Made by a program: the position numbers and the translations under genes. The notes beneath the pieces are model-generated. The model made no database searches, had not been told where the DNA came from, and saw only the letters and a list, made by a program, of their open reading frames with translations. Below are positions 6,301 to 6,857 of a DNA stretch of 6,857 nt, piece by piece. Origin of the DNA: an uncultured Terrimonas sp. (GTDB lineage: Bacteria; Bacteroidota; Bacteroidia; Chitinophagales; Chitinophagaceae); assembly GCA_946886925.1 (NCBI GenBank), contig CAMPJQ010000145.1:1-6857 (forward strand), in the 5' to 3' direction. Position 1 is the first letter of the stretch. Every line of letters starts with the position of its first letter.

Positions 6301-6771
6301 TTCCAGGGCGTAGCCAGCCGTAAGATCTGGGGACAGGGCTTCTTAAGCATACCCGGCTTTCAATCTTCCGATGGCGCCATGCCTGAAGCTATTGCAGGTA
6401 ACTACTGGACGCCCGAAACGCCGGACGCTTTTTATCCCGCTGCTTACAACAATGCTGGCAGCAATACTGCAAACAATATGCAGGTGCAGGACAGGTACCT
6501 GCTGAATATGGCCTATATGCGTTTGAAAAACCTGACAGTCGGGTATTCTTTGCCGCAAACATTGCTTAACAAGGCACACATCAATACTTTGAGAGTATAT
6601 GTAGCACTGGAGAATTTTATCACCTGGGATCACCTGGGAGGATTACCTGTTGACCCCGAAAGCATAAGTGGCTATTCTATGTGGAATGAATCGAATTATA
6701 ATCTGGGCCGTACAGGTACAGGTGTACCGGCTTTTAAAAGCTTTTCTGCAGGTCTTCAATTAAACTTTTAA
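3346..6771 (+). CDS. SusC/RagA-family TonB-dependent outer-membrane transporter
   Basis: A complete 1141-residue SusC-type channel, which with its SusD lipoprotein partner imports oligosaccharides or peptides across the outer membrane using energy from TonB-ExbBD. A signal peptide (about 1-23, ending SLPAQE) is followed by a carboxypeptidase-regulatory-like beta-sandwich (about 25-98, KTITGRVVS to LTIELENA). A TonB-box-like DDVVIVGYG (104-112) leads into the plug (about 105-232), with signatures GYGTQKRGNLTGAV (110-123) and ILKDAAAASIYGSKASFGVILITTKKG (206-232). The remainder is a 22-strand-type barrel rich in aromatic and alternating residues, with the usual late segment DMNGDGEIN (937-945) and a C-terminal beta-signal ending LQLNF with terminal Phe1141. 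There is no STN signalling domain between signal peptide and sandwich, so it should not signal to an anti-sigma factor. Cys16 is not in a lipobox. The susD-like gene follows after 8 bp, so the two are surely one operon. The substrate cannot be read from the sequence. Confidence 0.97.
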   Translation: MTKLQRFLLLTGILLCHLSLPAQEKTITGRVVSKNEKEPLPGVSVTNIATNSNAITDENGNFRIAAQTGQRLSFSFVGFKTGFFTVAASSKLTIELENADNVLDDVVIVGYGTQKRGNLTGAVATIDVQKSVQNRPVADVGRAMQGGAAGLSVTIPSGEIGSDPIIKIRGQMGSFQGGASPLILLDNVEIPSIQLVNPNDIANITILKDAAAASIYGSKASFGVILITTKKGAAGGKPQVSYTNNFSWQNVWKDLEMARVNGLKYTVDAAERVGTFTPTGAFYYVDRGSYEKAVAWNEKYGNTIGKDDPTVFGRDWFVQGSNQKMGVRTYDPYDYMVKEWAPTQQHNLSFGLTTGKTSYNLGLGLLDQSGMIKPAKKDQFTRYNASLKISSEINKYLTVRGGALYSQRNKEYPYVTSSTTADPWLYLYRWGPLYPFGNDQNGDPIRSPVSEMAAANTANILQNYTNMSLGATVNILSNWKVDFDYTNTNQEELWKRPGTRYTARNSWVAPKARVDADGNPLYVNDAGQVVSSTDPGATPAYDLSYDTYTSYGANPDHFARTATNFSSNTINAYTTYNLDLGADHRFKFIAGINRVTATTEWQFSQVTNLSDITNPQFNFGTGTQTIDGDKFWESQLGYFGRINYAFKEKYLLEGNLRYDGSSKFPTDLKWRWFPSFSAGWVASEEAFMEWTRPVLSSLKFRGSWGSIGDQSVPNNLYIAIMPSGQSTWIGGNGARVNYVGSPAAVATSIRWQDIVTTNFGVDAGFLNGRLNVNFDIFQRNTNNMIVPAEGIPLTFGTGAPQSNYGALKTKGWDLGLSFNHRFENGLGINISGNLSDSKTILTAYGSGTQVTGNYNGKVIGEIWGYRTDRLYQTDDFVSDGSGNPALITLTDAETALYAGKQAYQLKPGADGKKPVYQAYLQNSANFRFGPGDVKFKDMNGDGEINNGKGTLDDHGDLEIIGNSNPRYEYGFRIGADYKGFDISAFFQGVASRKIWGQGFLSIPGFQSSDGAMPEAIAGNYWTPETPDAFYPAAYNNAGSNTANNMQVQDRYLLNMAYMRLKNLTVGYSLPQTLLNKAHINTLRVYVALENFITWDHLGGLPVDPESISGYSMWNESNYNLGRTGTGVPAFKSFSAGLQLNF

Positions 6772-6779
6772 ACTTGATT

Positions 6780-6857
6780 ATGATGAAGAATATAAAATTA
6801 ATATATAGCCTGGCGGCAGTTATTTTATTGGCAAGCTGTAATAAAAATATACTGGAC
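6780..6857 (+). CDS. SusD/RagB-family outer-membrane lipoprotein, N-terminal fragment
   Basis: Only the first 26 codons are present; the window edge cuts the gene in frame. The visible peptide is a lipoprotein signal: basic MMKNIK, a hydrophobic core, and the lipobox LASC with the acylated Cys at residue 20, followed by NKNILD. A Cys followed closely by a Leu-Asp pair is typical of SusD-family N-termini. SusD proteins sit on the cell surface as a lid over the SusC channel and bind the substrate. The tandem ATG at 6780 and 6783 leaves the exact start open by one codon. The family call rests mainly on position, 8 bp after a susC-like stop, since the SusD domains themselves lie outside the window. 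Confidence 0.88.
   Translation, partial: MMKNIKLIYSLAAVILLASCNKNILD

Noticed and set aside
6715..6728. GGTACA/TGTACC inverted repeat near the susC end
   Set aside because: The 2-base spacer cannot form a good hairpin loop, no T-run follows, and the sequence encodes a Gly-Thr-Gly-rich stretch of the barrel, so coding explains it.
135..6771. Sigma factor plus SusC as a FecI/FecR/TonB-receptor signalling unit
   Set aside because: There is no FecR-like anti-sigma gene, the SusC protein has no N-terminal STN domain, and purQ and murQ lie between them.

Overview
The window looks like chromosomal DNA from a member of the Bacteroidota, most likely the Chitinophagaceae or a close relative. Three things point that way: a SusC/SusD outer-membrane pair at the right edge, start codons that lack Shine-Dalgarno sequences, and one clear promoter of the Bacteroidota type (TTTG, 19 bp, TAnnTTTG). 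The ECF sigma factor also resembles, from memory, the conserved type found in Chitinophagaceae. The family placement is inference, because no search could be run.

Layout from left to right. Bases 1-134 are a leader with a possible promoter and a small hairpin. An intact ECF-type sigma factor follows (135-716, +) and ends at a strong stem-loop terminator (735-772). Two minus-strand genes converge on that terminator: purQ (2012 to 1329), and downstream of it a small secreted protein equivalent to the N-terminal domain of DsbD (1259 to 798). purQ has a well-formed promoter at 2061-2031, which also fixes its start at 2012. Across a 220-bp divergent gap lies murQ (2233-3042, +), the MurNAc-6-phosphate etherase of peptidoglycan recycling. 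A 303-bp gap without a credible gene follows. It holds phased TTGCAT repeats, a 20-bp palindrome and a terminator-like hairpin. Then come a complete susC-like gene (3346-6771, +) and, 8 bp later, the first 26 codons of a susD-like lipoprotein gene cut by the window edge.

How the genes fit together: SusC and SusD form an outer-membrane importer for glycans or peptides. MurQ acts in the cytoplasm on the MurNAc branch of cell-wall sugar use. Their adjacency suggests, but does not show, uptake of wall-derived material. PurQ is a housekeeping subunit of purine synthesis and seems unrelated. The sigma factor has no anti-sigma gene beside it, and the SusC protein has no N-terminal signalling (STN) domain, so they do not form a FecI/FecR-type circuit here.

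All five complete genes are intact. I found no mobile element, CRISPR array, tRNA or rRNA. No clearly undescribed system is visible; the most interesting part is the regulatory-looking gap between murQ and susC together with that gene pairing.
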